Shown here piece by piece: positions 49,988 through 62,945 of a stretch of 64,000 bases of DNA; the stretch's first letter is position 1; every line of letters begins with the position of its first letter. The notes under the pieces were generated by a model, which worked only from the letters and a program-made list of their open reading frames with translations, made no database searches and was not told where the DNA came from. This DNA comes from Aphidius gifuensis. Its lineage: Eukaryota > Arthropoda > Insecta > Hymenoptera > Braconidae. The stretch lies in the NCBI RefSeq assembly GCF_014905175.1, contig NC_057790.1, positions 19,122,469-19,186,468 on the forward strand, given 5' to 3'. A program made the position numbers and the translations under genes.

Positions 49988-51022
49988 ATGGATTACTGTA
50001 AACTATCAGAAACTGTAGATAAATTTGGTCACGCAGGTATTTGCATAGGTACAGAAAAATCCCAGATATTAAAAAACTCACTCTTGATTTTACAAAATGA
50101 AAATCATTTTAAAAAAACATTTTATTGGGGGCGAATAAATGGCATTCAAGCTGACTATCAAATAGCCTATGGTTACAAAAAAGATTGTCTAAAAGATAGA
50201 ATATTTTTTTACAGGTAAAATATTTATTAAAAATAATTTATATTAAATAAATTTTCAAATTAATTTATCAAATTAGTCTTGATGGACTGGACTGGATGCT
50301 ACTGCCAAAATCAAATAAATGCAGTCGTTATTTGACACCATTGGCAATGACATTATTCGAAGGAAACCCTTCAATCGTTACAAATGTTTTGAAAAATAAT
50401 ATTCCATTTTCTCCAGATGATAAATCATTAGAAGCTTTCGAGGTTATTTAATAAACATTTGTTACTATAATATTAAAAAAAAAAAATTAACAAGACTTGT
50501 TTCATGAATTAAACTTCAGGGTGTAATGCCAAATGAGCTGAAAGAAGAAGATCGTTTAGCAACAACAGTTGAAATGATAACTGAAGAATCTCTTGTGATT
50601 CCTCGTGGAGGTTTTTTTAAAAATCCCGATGGAATTATAACAGAACATCCATCATACTCAGGATTAAATTCAACAGAATCAATTGATCTCAAGTCTTATC
50701 TTCATGCAAGACTTCCACGTAAAAAATGGACTGAAAATTTATTAACAAGAGATGACTATAATTATTCTCTGGATTTTTTAGATCCAATTGAAATGGATCC
50801 ATTAAAAGGTATTCATTTAATTTAATATATAAATTTTAATTAATACAAATTTATCTTTCAGAATCATGGAATTTACAAGTATACTCTGCTGGTCATTTGG
50901 TAATTTTGCAAAATCTCTTTTGGCCAGGAATGACATTTTATCATATTGTAGATTCACCACATTATGGATCACTCTACATTGGCTCTGGCATAAAAAATTT
51001 AAATGTTCCTTTTATGATTTAA
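49988..51022 (+). CDS. RSPH9: Radial spoke head protein 9 homologue
   Basis: Four exons: 49988-50214, 50277-50442, 50520-50808 and 50862-51022. They sum to 843 nt, 280 residues, against about 276 in the human protein. Recognised by the N-terminal FYWGRINGIQADYQIAYG (VLFWGRI-G-ADYYIA in vertebrates), the middle IPRGGFFKNPDGII, SYLHAR and LDFLDPIE segments, and the C-terminal LVILQNLFWPGMTFYH ... YGSLYIGSGIKN. RSPH9 is a component of the radial spoke head in motile axonemes. In insects that means sperm flagella and possibly chordotonal cilia. The upstream ATG at 49981 is out of frame. A polyadenylation signal AATAAA at 51035-51040, 13 nt after the stop, implies a very short 3' UTR. Confidence 0.93.
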
Positions 51023-52198
51023 AATATATTATTGAATAAAAAGTTCATTAAATTATTTTCAATTTTATTATTTAATAATTAAACAAACTGAGTTAATAGA
51101 TGCAAAAAAAAAAAAAAAAATGATTGATTGATTTTAGTACAGTCTTGATAGCGTTGATGTCACATCAGTGTGGAATAACGAGATCTAGGCATGATCGTAA
51201 ATAGAATCAATCAGTAAATAGATCGAGCTTCTTATTCACGGGGTAATGGACGACGAGAATGATATATTTTTGATCAAGTGATGAACAAAGACAACATCAA
51301 CCGAATAGAGATGTCTTTGGCAAAGTTTATCGTGACACCGTTTTTTAACTTGCTCAGTTGAAAGTACGACAATAATTTAATTGCCATTTAGTCGTCAATC
51401 CCAGTGCATTAATATCCTTTCGTTTGGTGTGTGTGACAAGAAATTTGTCAATCAAATAATAATAATAACAATAGCAATAATATATTTTAAAGAAAAAAAT
51501 TAAATATAAAATTTTAAGGTAAAACAAATAACGTCTGGCTCGAGTTGAGTTATCAGACTGCCATTGACAATAAACATAACTTGTTCGATGTCGATTAATA
51601 ACATTGAACTGGCAAGTATATATTCTTTGTGTTAGCCACCACTTCATCATTGAATTTTTTTTTTATAGTCAAAACTATTAATGAACATTTTGCTTTATTT
51701 ATTTCATTGAATTGATGATGATGTTGTTGATGATGATGAAATATTATTTCCGGTATTAAATTAAAAATTAATTGTCGCCAAATATTTACGGTCAATGACC
51801 AACTAAGATTAATTAATTTTAAAATTATTTTTATCTATTCACCTACTCATATTATTATCTCATTACATAATCTAATTTTAAAAGAACAATAAATAATTAT
51901 AAAATTTATATTTAAATTAATAGCATATATTTTATATTTTATTATGACTTTTTTTTTTTTTTTTTCTTTAGATAATGGGTTTATTTTTTAATTTTTATTT
52001 ATATATAAAAATATATATGTAATAGGTGTTGGCGTCTAGATAAAAATAGGTAACTTACGTAATTAACTTGCTATTCCATCATCACTAGTCTAAATCTTTT
52101 TTGAATTGACTATTTAACTGTTTTAATAATTTTTTTCTTTTCTTTTCTTTAAATAACTTTTTTAATATATTATTTTTTTTTTAGATGTAGAAAACATC
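51023..52198 (+). other. Promoter and 5' UTR region of first PDZ gene
   Basis: More complex sequence at 51130-51480 includes a TCAGT initiator-like site at about 51354. A plausible untranslated exon ends at the donor AAG|GTAAAA near 51518. An acceptor TTTTTTTTTAG just before 52185 leads into the coding exon (start ATG 52199). These limits are inferred from splice consensus only. Confidence 0.45.
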
Positions 52199-55100
52199 AT
52201 GTCTATCATTGAGATAAAATTTTCAAAATTCGACAATACACCATGGGGCTTTCGACTGGCGGGTGGAAGTGATTTTCCTCAACCATTGACGGTTATTAAA
52301 GTACGTAAAAATATGATTAATTATTAAAATATTTCAAGGTTATTATTAATGTTGTTGTTGTCGTTGTTTTTTTTTTTTTTTTTTTTCTATAGATAATTGA
52401 AGGAAGTCTTGCGGAATGTATGGGACTAAAACCTGGTGATGTTGTCGTTAGACTCAATGATGTTGCTGTTAGTGGTATGACCCATGGTCAGGCTCATGAA
52501 GCGCTCAAGATAGCTGGAAATAATTTCAGCTTGTCGGTGCACAGGTAAATAATTATTTATTATAGTAAAAAAATAAAATAATAAATAAATAAAATACCAG
52601 GCAATCTGAGCAATTTAAACGATTAAAAAGAAATGTAATAGCTCTTGATATATATAAGTGTGCTGTTTACCTTGTATATAAATTTGTGGGTGAAAAAATA
52701 AAAAAAAAAATACTTGATTTGTTATTTAAGAGGGGGAGAATAAAATGAAGACTGTAAGATGAAAAAAAAAAAAAAAAAAAACAAAAAGCTTGTTACTTTG
52801 TACCTTGAAATATTCGACCTTGACCGGATATGTCGAACAGGCCAATCAAATACAAGCCAATAATTATTTTTAATAAGTCTCAATCGATCAAGCACTTTAG
52901 TTTGATTATTGACTTCAATCATTTGATACTAAAGTCTATGATTATACTTAAATTTCTCATTATTTCACGTTAAATTAATTTTATTTATTTTTCTTATAAT
53001 CTTTTGATCAGAACGCAAGAAGCACAACAGGCTGTTGATGCAATCCAAGAGGATAACATTGTTCCTTACACGATTCCTGTGAGTTGAGAATAATGAAAAA
53101 TAATAATAATGATTATTATTATAATAACAATATAGCAGTAACTTTAATTAATTTATTTTTAAAGTTGGAAGAATTAAAGCCAATAACTCCTGAGAGTGAT
53201 TCAAGTGACGAGAGTTTTTCGGATTCTGATGAGGAGGAACAGGACGAAGAAGAGAAACAAGAAAAAAAAGAATTATCACCAAAATTAAATGAAAAAGAAC
53301 CAACACCAGTTAATGATAACGGTGATGTTAAATCAAATAAAGAAATAACTGACGAAGAAATTGCACAATTAATTCTTGAAGAAGAAGAATTATTACCTGC
53401 TGGTGAACAAGGAGTTCTTGGGTTAGTTATAAATTTATAAATATTATATTTTTTAAATTTATTTTAATATTTTATTAATTTTGTTTTATTTTTTAGTGTT
53501 AATTTTAAAAAATTAAGACCACGTTTACCTGGATTAAAAGAATCAAAAGTTTTAGAAGAATTACAAAAATTAGCTGTTGAAGAAGCACCAAAAATTCAAG
53601 AATTAAAACGTACATCAACATTTTTACAAAAACCAGAAAGACCAATACCAAAAAGTAAAGAAGATAATAAACAAGCAAACGATTATACTGGTGGATATAA
53701 AGTTATTATTAAAAAACAACCAAAAAAAACAGTTACAGAAAGATTATTAGCAAGTGGTCGTTTAGAGCCATTAAAAACACCAGAACCAACAATGAATACA
53801 CCATCAATAACACCAGAACCAACACAATGCTCAAGACCAGAATCAGCAGCATCAAGAGTCTATGAAATACCAATTGAAGTTGAAGGACGTGAATCAAAAG
53901 CATCAACAATCAAAGACAATGATAACAATAAAATTGATGATAATGAATTAAAAAACAATGAAAATATTGATAGTAAAGAAAGATCACCAACACCATGTAA
54001 TGATGATAATAATAATAATAGTGAAAATGAAAATGATGCTGTTCAAATAGCAGAACCACCAAAGCCAATATTTGATAAAGAAAAAGTTAAAGAACTTATT
54101 ACAGCTGAAATAAGTCTTGAAAAACAATTGGAAAGTGTACAAAATCAATTATTAGCATTGAAACAATTACCAAGTGAAATTGAAAATCATTTAAGAATAG
54201 TATCTGAACAATTATATAAAATAATGGAATTAAGTGGTGTACAAAATGGTAGCCAGTCTAGTTCACGTCGTGGTTCTTCAGGTTATTATAACTATTCATA
54301 TATGATACATTTTGTTTATTTTTTATTTTAAATTATTTTTATTTAGCCAAGGTTTTATATTTTATAAATAAATTTACTCGCCCACTAATGTGATAGATGG
54401 CTGTTTGGCATACAGTCACCCTTGAATCTAATATTGTGAAATTCATTGAGCAATATATATATATATGTATATACAGACTCTATGATTAATGTTTCGTAAT
54501 TTAAAAATATTTCAGATGATGAAAAAAAACAACAAGATTCTGAGATTAAAAAAAATGATAATGATCAGCCAGAATCATCTGATAGTAATAATAATAATGA
54601 TGATGATGATGATGAAAAAAATGATAATCACAGTGAAAAATCAGATAATGAAAATAGATCTTCACCTGCAACGGTAACAAGTGAACCACCAATTATTATT
54701 GAGCCTGAAATGGAACAAGTTGGACCACCAGAGACCAATGAACTTGAAGTTACAATCACTGATGAGGATCATCATGTTAAAAAATGTGTTGCATCGTATG
54801 AAACAAAACTCTTTAGATCACGTGAACCAAGTCCTGCACCATCTCATGGTAATGTATTATTATTTTTTTATAAAATTAATTATCACTATATCTTTTTTTT
54901 TATAAGTTTTAAATTTCATTTTTTAAATATACATTTATTTGATTGCTAAGCTGTGATATAAATATCTATTTTTTTTTTTTTCATTATATTTTTTTGTTGA
55001 TATTAATTTTAGGAAGTTATGAGGTGGATCCAAATCTCCCAGCAAAAGATCAAATTATACAAGAATTGAAGGTAGCCCTTTCCCCCACCTCACTTTTTAT

Positions 55101-58100
55101 TTGTCTTTTTTATTTTATTTTTTTTTTCATCTAAATTCATGTGTCTAAAATTAAAAAATAAAATATATACAGCTAGTGTTTTCGACCTTCCCTGGCGGAA
55201 ATGGTGAGAGCTAAGCCAGAAGAAAACGATATCGCTTTTGTCGCCAAAGCCAGAGCAAAGCCAGAGATAATAAAAACAGAATATTAACAATATCAAACGT
55301 AAATTTGGGCTTTATATGGATATATTATTTAAATTAAATTATTATTGAACTTATTTTTAGCGATAATATTGATGTAAAGAGATAAATATAAGTATAACAA
55401 GTAATGTAAAAGTTGACAGATTTTGACGTTTTGAGGTTGACTTGAATCGGCTAAACACAAAAATCCCTAGCGTGAAGCAATAGTAAATCCAGACCTTTTC
55501 CAGAGAAAAGCCAGACTTGTAAAAAAGACATTTATTTATAACAATAGCACTAAGTATTAATAAACAATATTAAATTAATAAATTTTAATGACTTGTAGAG
55601 ACTTTTTTATTAATACTAGGGCATACCCGCGCTTCGTGCGCTTTTTTCGTGAGTTTTTATTTAACCAAAAATTATAGTCAAAATAATACTAAAAATAATA
55701 ATACAGATAATTTGTTCAAGTCGTTAATATTTAAATAAATTGAGAGAATTCAAAGAAAACCCTATTACCTCGTGAATTCAACTACTGATGACAGCTAAAT
55801 ACAGGCAGAGGTGAATAAGAAGTCTCTGGGAGCCAAGGTTTTTTGGTCACTGAATTTTATAGAATGTTGATTTACTTAGAAAACAATAAGAAATGATTAT
55901 TTTGTAAGCCTCATATGTATTGCTTTAATTTTTTTTGACCCCATACGTATTACTTCAATTTTTTTTAGCCCCATACGTATTGCTTTAATTTTTTTCAGCC
56001 CCATACGTATTGGTTTAATTTTTTTTAACCCCATACGTATTGCTTTAATTTTTTTTCAGCCCCATACGTATTGCTTCAATTTTTTTTGACCCCATACGTA
56101 TTGCTTTAAATTTTTTTAGCCCCATACGTATTGCTTTAACTTTTTTAGCCCCATACGTATTGCTAATATTATTCTATCACGTTAAAAAAATGTAAAAAAC
56201 TAATTTTTAAAAGCTTTATATAAAATACTAAATAACGATCATCAAGAAATAAATTTAAATTGATCAATTAAGAAAATAAAAAATAACAAATTTAAAAAAA
56301 AAAAATAAAAAAATCACACTATTTCAGCTAATTTCACAATAAACAAAAAAAATAATAACAAAATAAAAACCTTTCAACGTGAAGTTAGCTGAAATGAAGT
56401 GATTTTTTTAAATAGGATAATTAATTTTTCGCGTGAAAAAAAAAAAAACACATCAATCTCTGGCAATACAAAAGCCAGAGGAAAGCCAGAGTAAAGCCAG
56501 AGTAAAACCAGACAAAAGCCAGAGCAAAGCCAGAGGAGAGCCAGACTTGTAAAAAAGACATTTATTTATAACGATAGCACTAACTATTAATAAACAATAT
56601 TAAATTAATAAATTTTGATGACTTTTAGAGACTTTTTTATTAGTATAATTAATTTTTCGCGTAAAAAAAAAAAAACACATCAAGTCTGGCTTTACTCTGG
56701 CTTTTGTATTGCCAGAGATTGATGTGTTTTTCACGCAAAAATTAATATATTAATAAAAAGTCTCATCATTAATTATTAATTGTAATATTGTTTATTAATA
56801 ATGCTATTGCAAATATTTAACAGTCTGGCTTTACTCTGCTTTTGTCTGGTTTACTGGCCTCTCAACTCTGGCTTTTGTATTGCCAGAGATTGATGTGTTT
56901 TTTTTTTTTTTTTTCACGCGAAACATTAATTATATTAATTAAAAAGTCTCTAAAAGTCATTAAAATTCTCTAATTTATTATTGTTTATTAATAATTAGTG
57001 ATATTGTTATAAATAAATGTCTTTTTTACAAGTCTGGCTTTACTCTGGCTTTGCTCTGGCTTTTGTCTGGTTTTATTCTGGCTTTCTTCTGGCTTTTGTA
57101 TTGCCAGAGATTGATGTGTTTTTTTTTTTTTTTTTCAAGCGAAAAATCAATTTTAATAATAAAGAAGAATCTAAAAGTCATTAAAATTGATTAATTTAAT
57201 ATTGTTTGCTAATAGTTAGTGTTTTTGTTATAAATAAATGTCTTTTTTACAAGTCTGGCTTTACTCTGGCTTTGCTCTGGCTTTTGTCTGGTTTTACTCT
57301 GGCTTTACTCTGGCTTTTGTATTGCCAGAAATTGATGTGTTTTTTTTTTTTTTTCAAGCGAAAAATTAATTTTAACAATAAAAAAGTCTCTAAAAGTCAT
57401 TAAAATTGATTAATTTAATATTGTTTATTAATAGTTAGTGCTATTGTTATAAATAAATGTCTTTTTTACAAGTCTGGCTTCACTCTGGAAAAAGTCTGGA
57501 TTTGCTATTGCTTTACGCGAGGGATTTTTGTGTTTAGCCGATTCAAGTCAACCTCAAAACTTTTACATTACTTGTTATACTTATATTTATCTCTTTACAT
57601 CAATATTATCGCTAAAAATAAGTTTAATAATAATTTAATTTAAATAATATATCCATATAAAGCCCAAATTTACGTTTGATATCGTTAATATTCTGTTTTT
57701 ATTATCTCTGGCTTTGCTCTGGTTTTGCTCTGGCTTCGGCGACAAAAGCGATCACGCCAGTTCTGCCAGGGTTGTCACAGTTTCTCTCGAAAAAACAAAA
57801 CAAAACAAAGGAATTTGTCTTTTTAATAATTTCTGTTTGTTGAGAAATAATTTTCATCCTTTCTTCTTATTTTCTATTATCAACAATTGAAATTTACAGC
57901 ATGATTTCACATTTACCACGGATCGTTGAACATAATTTTAACCATAATTTTATTTATCATCGTGTAAATAAGAAAATATATGTGTAAAATAAGAAAATAT
58001 TTATTTTTATATTTTATCCTCACACAATATATCCTGTTATTTAAAAAGTAACAAAAAAGTTCTTCATATATATATGTTCGTTTCTAATTTTCATAAATAA

Positions 58101-59239
58101 ATTCCATTTGTTTAATTTATTTTTTTTTTGTTAAATTATTAATGAAATGTTTAAGCACGTTATTTCAATCCTGTCACCGATTGTGGCATATTTCATTTAA
58201 AAAAAAAAAAAATATGTCTTGACAAGCTGATTTCTGTTGAGTAAAAAAAAAAGAACAGCATAGACTTAATGTGTTTGATTGACAAGTAATTAAAACGATC
58301 GTTCGATCCGGCAGCACAGAGCAGGAGGAAGAAAGCGTTCAAAAGAACTTTGGCCCCAGGCTAAGCAGCTGGAACTAACTTATGGACGAAGATGGAGGTG
58401 TCCAAATGATTTTTTCAATGATGAGATGATAGCTGAGGTATTGTCAGGACAAGCAGAAGTCATTCGTGGTCGAGCACTTGGGCTAGTTAATTTTTTAATA
58501 TATAATAATTATAATAATATTTTACAAATCATTCAAATTGATTGATTTTTTTTCATTTTATTATTTAGTGTTAATTTTAAAAAATATGAAAAAGCATGGC
58601 TACCAAATTACGATCATTTAATGAGCTCAAGTGTTTACAAGATGCTTCATAAAATGGAACGTGAACCTAAAACTGGAATTCCAGCACGTCCATCAAAAGT
58701 ACTTGCTGCTGAAGATGTAATTGAAAGTGCTGTAAGTTTAATTTAATATATAAATATATACACAAACAAAATTAATAGTTGCACATAATACAAGTAATTT
58801 AATATTTAAAAAAAAAAAAGTAATATACAAATTATACTAATGACTGGTCTATTTAAATTTTTTTTCTTCTTCACTGACAAATTATGACTAATAAAATATC
58901 TTTGAAAGTAAGTAGAGATAATATAATTTTTATTGACTAACTTTCCAAAGATGATGATAATAATAATTTTATTATTTTTGCGAAAGTATAAATATTGCAA
59001 TTTAATTTTTTAAATATTTAATGATAATTTAATCACACTTGATCATATCAAAAAACATTTTAAAATTTAACTAAAAATTTATTACTCAATTTAAAAATTA
59101 TACAAGTTAAAATTATGATATAAAGTTCTTTAATAATAATAAAATTTTATGTGCAACTATTTTTGATCGTATATAATTACACTAATTGTAAAACTTATTA
59201 AAATTATATTTTTATTTCCAGAAATCACCGGTATTTTGA
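52199..59239 (+). CDS. PDZ-domain protein of Zasp / PDLIM (ALP-Enigma) type without LIM domain
   Basis: Ten exons: 52199-52300, 52393-52544, 53012-53078, 53165-53421, 53497-54281, 54516-54848, 55013-55071, 58315-58481, 58569-58731 and 59222-59239. They total 2,103 nt, 700 residues, all in phase. Residues 1-86 form a PDZ domain (WGFRLAGG carboxylate-binding loop, PGDVVVRLNDV, HGQAHEALKIAG). A long acidic, Ser/Pro/Asn-rich disordered region follows. Near the end, KELWPQAKQLELTYGRRW and SSVYKMLHKMEREPKTGIP resemble the 'SEVYKML' linker of PDLIM proteins. A VNFKK motif occurs twice, each time just after a splice junction. No LIM domain precedes the stop, as in Drosophila Zasp66/Zasp67. Likely role: Z-disc or cytoskeletal scaffold binding alpha-actinin. 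The intron after 58481 appears to be GC-AG. Confidence 0.85.
52545..53011 (+). other. Intron 2 of first PDZ gene
   Basis: A 467-bp AT-rich intron with poly-A runs near 52755-52785. Nothing else seen. Confidence 0.55.
55172..57785. mobile_element. Foldback-like element with long terminal inverted repeats, no transposase
   Basis: The ends are inverted repeats of roughly 350-390 bp (about 55172-55560 and 57440-57785). They share CGCTTTTGTCGCC, AGCCAGAGATAATAAAA, AAATTTGGGCTTTATATGG and TTGACTTGAATCGGCTAAAC. Between them are several copies of a unit of about 215 bp in both orientations, each with a TCTGGCTTT-rich block, GCCAGAGATTGATGTG, a T tract, GTCTCTAAAAGTCATTAAAA and AATAAATGTCTTTTTTACAA. 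A 30-bp tandem repeat is nested inside. There is no ORF of transposase size, so it is non-autonomous. It lies wholly in one intron of the PDZ gene. The exact ends and target-site duplication were not resolved. Confidence 0.8.
55900..56165. repeat. 30-bp tandem repeat (CCCCATACGTATTGC)
   Basis: About nine units of 30 bp, each CCCCATACGTATTGCTTTAA followed by a T tract, inside the foldback element. The first unit is diverged (CTCATATGTATTGC). Each unit contains ATACGTAT, a short palindrome. Confidence 0.95.
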
Positions 59240-62016
59240 AGATTCAACAAAAAAAAAAATCAACAAAAAAGCCACACATCATCAAATATAAAATCTAATA
59301 AACTAATTTGAGCAGAAAAAAAAAAAAAAAAAAAATCGTCACAGACAATAAATTTTCATGAATCTTATTTATACGTAAATTTTAGCTATAAAATAAAGTA
59401 AAAAAAAAAAAAACCGTTGGAATGCAATTAACAAGAAAAAAAATAAATAAAAAAAATAAGAGAAGAAATAAAATAATATATAATTGTAAATTAAAATTAA
59501 TTCGAGTATTTATGAGTGAAGAAATATTAAAATCATCACTTTGAATGATCGGATTATGAATTTAATACTTCTCTAAAAATAATTCAACATGACGAGCATT
59601 ATATTTTTCTTGATAAAGAAAGCGAAAGAAAGATAAATATATATAATATATACAAAAAAAAAAAAAACATAATAATTTTATTTCTTTAAAAGTGTTATAA
59701 TTTAATAGTAAGATAATGTAAATTGAGAACGAATGAGGTGTTATCCAGGGCATCATCATCACACAGTTAAATATATATATATTTTATTTTTTTTCTACAA
59801 GTCACACGGCCCAGATGATGTATCAACCGCGTAAGCCACACGTTGTTGAGTCACACACTTACTGAGGTTTTCGTATTTGAATATTTTGTGTGGTCTTAGT
59901 GTTGTTATTTATCTCTCATAATAATAAACACTATATGTATCAAATTTTTACACTGATTATACTCGCGACAATAATTGCATCTAAAAAACATTTAAACATA
60001 CATATTTACTTAAAAATTTACTAGATCCACCAATTTATCATTTACTTTTTTTGTTTTAATTTATTTATTCTTTCATCTATACTATTTCCTTGCTATAGGC
60101 AACACTGAAAAACGTGACGTCGACTTAAAACAATTTATGCAAAGTATTCTATACATGATTCACGAACTAGTTGGCGCATTCGTGACTGCTACAGGCACAT
60201 TATAATGCATTTTATATTGCACCCAAAATACTTCACCTTCGATTTTATATTAAAAGATTATTTATTTTTTTGTTTTTCTCTTTAAATTGTCTTTGATCGA
60301 TTTGATAAATAAATGCCAAAGTATATATAATATATATTTACAACAATAAATTAGAAATAATAATAGATATATATAAAAAAAAAAATTATGTTTTCAAATA
60401 TAAATAGTGTAAAAAAAAATAAATAAAAACAAATAATAAATAAAATGTTTAAAGAATAAAAATCATGATGAAATATAATTTTTTTTTTTTTTATATTTAA
60501 AAATTATTAATTCAAGGATAAATTTGTTGATAATAAAAAATTTTTTTGGTAATATAATAGTGAATATTTAGAGAAACAATTGACGCAACTATAAATTTTT
60601 AATATTTTAATTTTTCAAAGGCCAAGAATATAATAATTTCAACGACATAATATCAAATGTCACACTTTCATCTAATAATTCTCAAGTTATATGTGTTTCA
60701 TGTAACTGTTGAAATCAAACCACACAAAAATTACATATATATATATGATTTTTTTTTATCAGGGAAAAACATTTATTTTTCATTTTCTGTTTTTATTTTT
60801 TTTTTATAAATTTCAAATGGATAAACAAACAGATAATTTATTGCCCAAACATGTATACATGGTGTGTTGTATATATATGTATAATGGTGCAAGACCTTTA
60901 GGCGTGTTTTCTCATTTAATGACGATGCTTCCGTATCTTCATGCCAGGTGTTGGCTTTCATTATTTCCCACCCGTAGTTTTGCATAATTCACGCTACTTA
61001 TTTTTTTTATTCCCGTAAATGCATTCCAAAAGGATAATTAAACAACAGGGAAGGAAATAAAAAATAAAAAAAAACTGGTGTACCACGGTAGAGTACAGAT
61101 ATCAACAAAAAAAATTAAATAAAAAAAGCGACACTCCTCGAGTCCTCGTGGATCTTTAAAACAAGAGTAATGATAATGATTGTGTATGTTCTCTCGTGTA
61201 AATACGAAACATGATCCACAAGCAATTCTCGCCCAAGTTAACAACACAAGCTTTTACAAAAAAAAAAAATAAATAAACTAAAAAAGGATTAAATAAATAA
61301 TGGGTAAGTATAAAAATAATGAAAAAATAAGAAAAAAAAATAAAACAAGATCATCATTTTAATCTTGAAGACCTTGCGACGAGGTCGAAACACCCGGTAA
61401 CCGAGTTACCGTATACACGAGAATCAATTTCTTCATGATTTCTCATAAGTATGACTGCGATAGTATTATATATTTTACACAAAGTGTAACCAAATGAGTA
61501 AATTGGAAAGTGAGTGAAAGGGAAAAGAGAAAAGGAAACAAATAACTTTGGTACTTTAATTTGTTTGCATTACAACAAGAAAAAATGAAAAAAAAAAAAA
61601 AAAAACAATCATTAATTTTTTTTCTTTCACTTAACAGTTTTTAAAAAAAAACAAAAAAAATTATTATTATTCTTTGAATTTTTAAAAATACTCTCCATCA
61701 TAATTTATTTTAAAAAAAAATCTTCAAAATTTCTTTTAAATAATGTACCAATATTTGTATTAAAACTTTTTTTTTTATATTGAGTATAATTTTAGCAGCA
61801 TCCGTGAGGATATTATATACACGATTTTCTGTATTTAAAAGAATTTGATATAAATATTTATATAAAACGAGTGTGAATGTCTGACAATGGACCCGCATTG
61901 ATACGACTATAAGAAGTTGCAGGTTTCTTGTACATTGTTTGTGTACCAAGAGGTGAAAAAAAAAAATAATGAAAAAAAGGAACAACGAAGAAGATGCCGT
62001 TGTTGCTGCTGATGAT

Positions 62017-62037
62017 CATCATCATCATCATCATCAT
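62017..62037. repeat. (CAT)7 microsatellite
   Basis: Seven CAT triplets after two GAT triplets, followed by GAA-rich purine sequence to about 62075. Simple-sequence repeat upstream of the second PDZ gene. Confidence 0.9.
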
Positions 62038-62204
62038 GAGAAAGAAGAAGAAAAAGAAGAGAAAGAATATAGGAGGCTGCAGAAGAGAAACATGTAAAAG
62101 CAGGAGAAAAAAGTAAAAGAAGGGATCGAGTGAAATGTTGAGAATGCTATATAGTCAGTATCTTAGCTACACCAGAAATCGAGGGACTCTTCTTCCTCCA
62201 CTAT

Positions 62205-62330
62205 ACCACCACGATGACGACAATGACTATGACTATGACGACGACGACGACGGCGATGATGATGATGATGATCACCACCGCCGCCACTACTATACCACCT
62301 CCTCCGCCACCACCACCAGAACACACCACC
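62205..62330. repeat. GAC/GAT and CCN triplet-rich tract
   Basis: Runs of (GAC), (GAT) and then CCACCGCCG-like triplets give high-scoring frames on both strands (poly-Asp, poly-Val/Gly). The frames are side effects of the repeats, with no splice or family support, so I call this repeat and not gene. Confidence 0.8.
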
Positions 62331-62945
62331 ATCGAGAGACAAGATTCATATTGTTGTATTACTTTAGCTGCATGTGGTAGCGTCCAAATCGCCACCCAAT
62401 GTCCCGGGTTAAACAGACCAACAGACGCACGCGCTCTTTCGTGATGTTCGCCTCGTTTTTAAATCGTGTGTAAAAAAATCTACACTACTCCTTCTCACAA
62501 ACTGACCGGTCTCTGTTACTTTGGTTTTTGCGTTTACACGAGAACGATCGTATTTCGTGCTTGTCATTTTATTTATTTATTTATTTTTTTTTGTTGTTAA
62601 TATTATTATAATTATTTTGTTTTTTCATTTAACTTAAAATTCTAAATTTTTTTTTTTTTTTATTTTCTATTCCTGATAACACTTGGTTACACATACATAT
62701 ACACATAATCTATATTTATACTTGTATATGATATTTTATTTATACGTTGTAACCTCATACCCAAAACTACACTGTGCACAACAACATTAAAATTTGAAAA
62801 AGTTATTTATTTATATTATTTAAATATTAAATAAACTAAAAAAAAAAAATATAAAATTATTTAAATAAAGTTTCGTGAAAGTTTTTTTTCTTTTTGGTGA
62901 AAAATATAGATTTTTTTTTTTTTTTTTACATTTTTTAATATTTGA

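Larger units (their letters stand above)
59240..62945. other. Intergenic region between the two PDZ genes
   Basis: Starts with the 3' UTR of the first PDZ gene (AATAAA at 59347-59352 among others). Several islands have more balanced composition: 59800-59900, 60110-60220, 60890-60990, 61130-61230, 61370-61450 and 62380-62560. The last, with short GC-rich stretches, probably belongs to the promoter and 5' UTR of the second PDZ gene. A hairpin CGGTAAC-CGA-GTTACCG is at 61395-61411. No coding gene was supportable. Confidence 0.5.

Noticed and set aside
60709..60987. 92-codon ORF on plus and 70-codon ORF on minus strand
   Set aside because: The island at 60890-60990 is more complex than its surroundings but matches no family on either strand and has no supporting exons; kept only as possible regulatory sequence.
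62135..62444. Asp-rich, Thr/Met-rich and Val-rich ORFs on both strands
   Set aside because: They are alternative readings of GAC/GAT/CCN triplet repeats. No homology or splice structure supports a gene.
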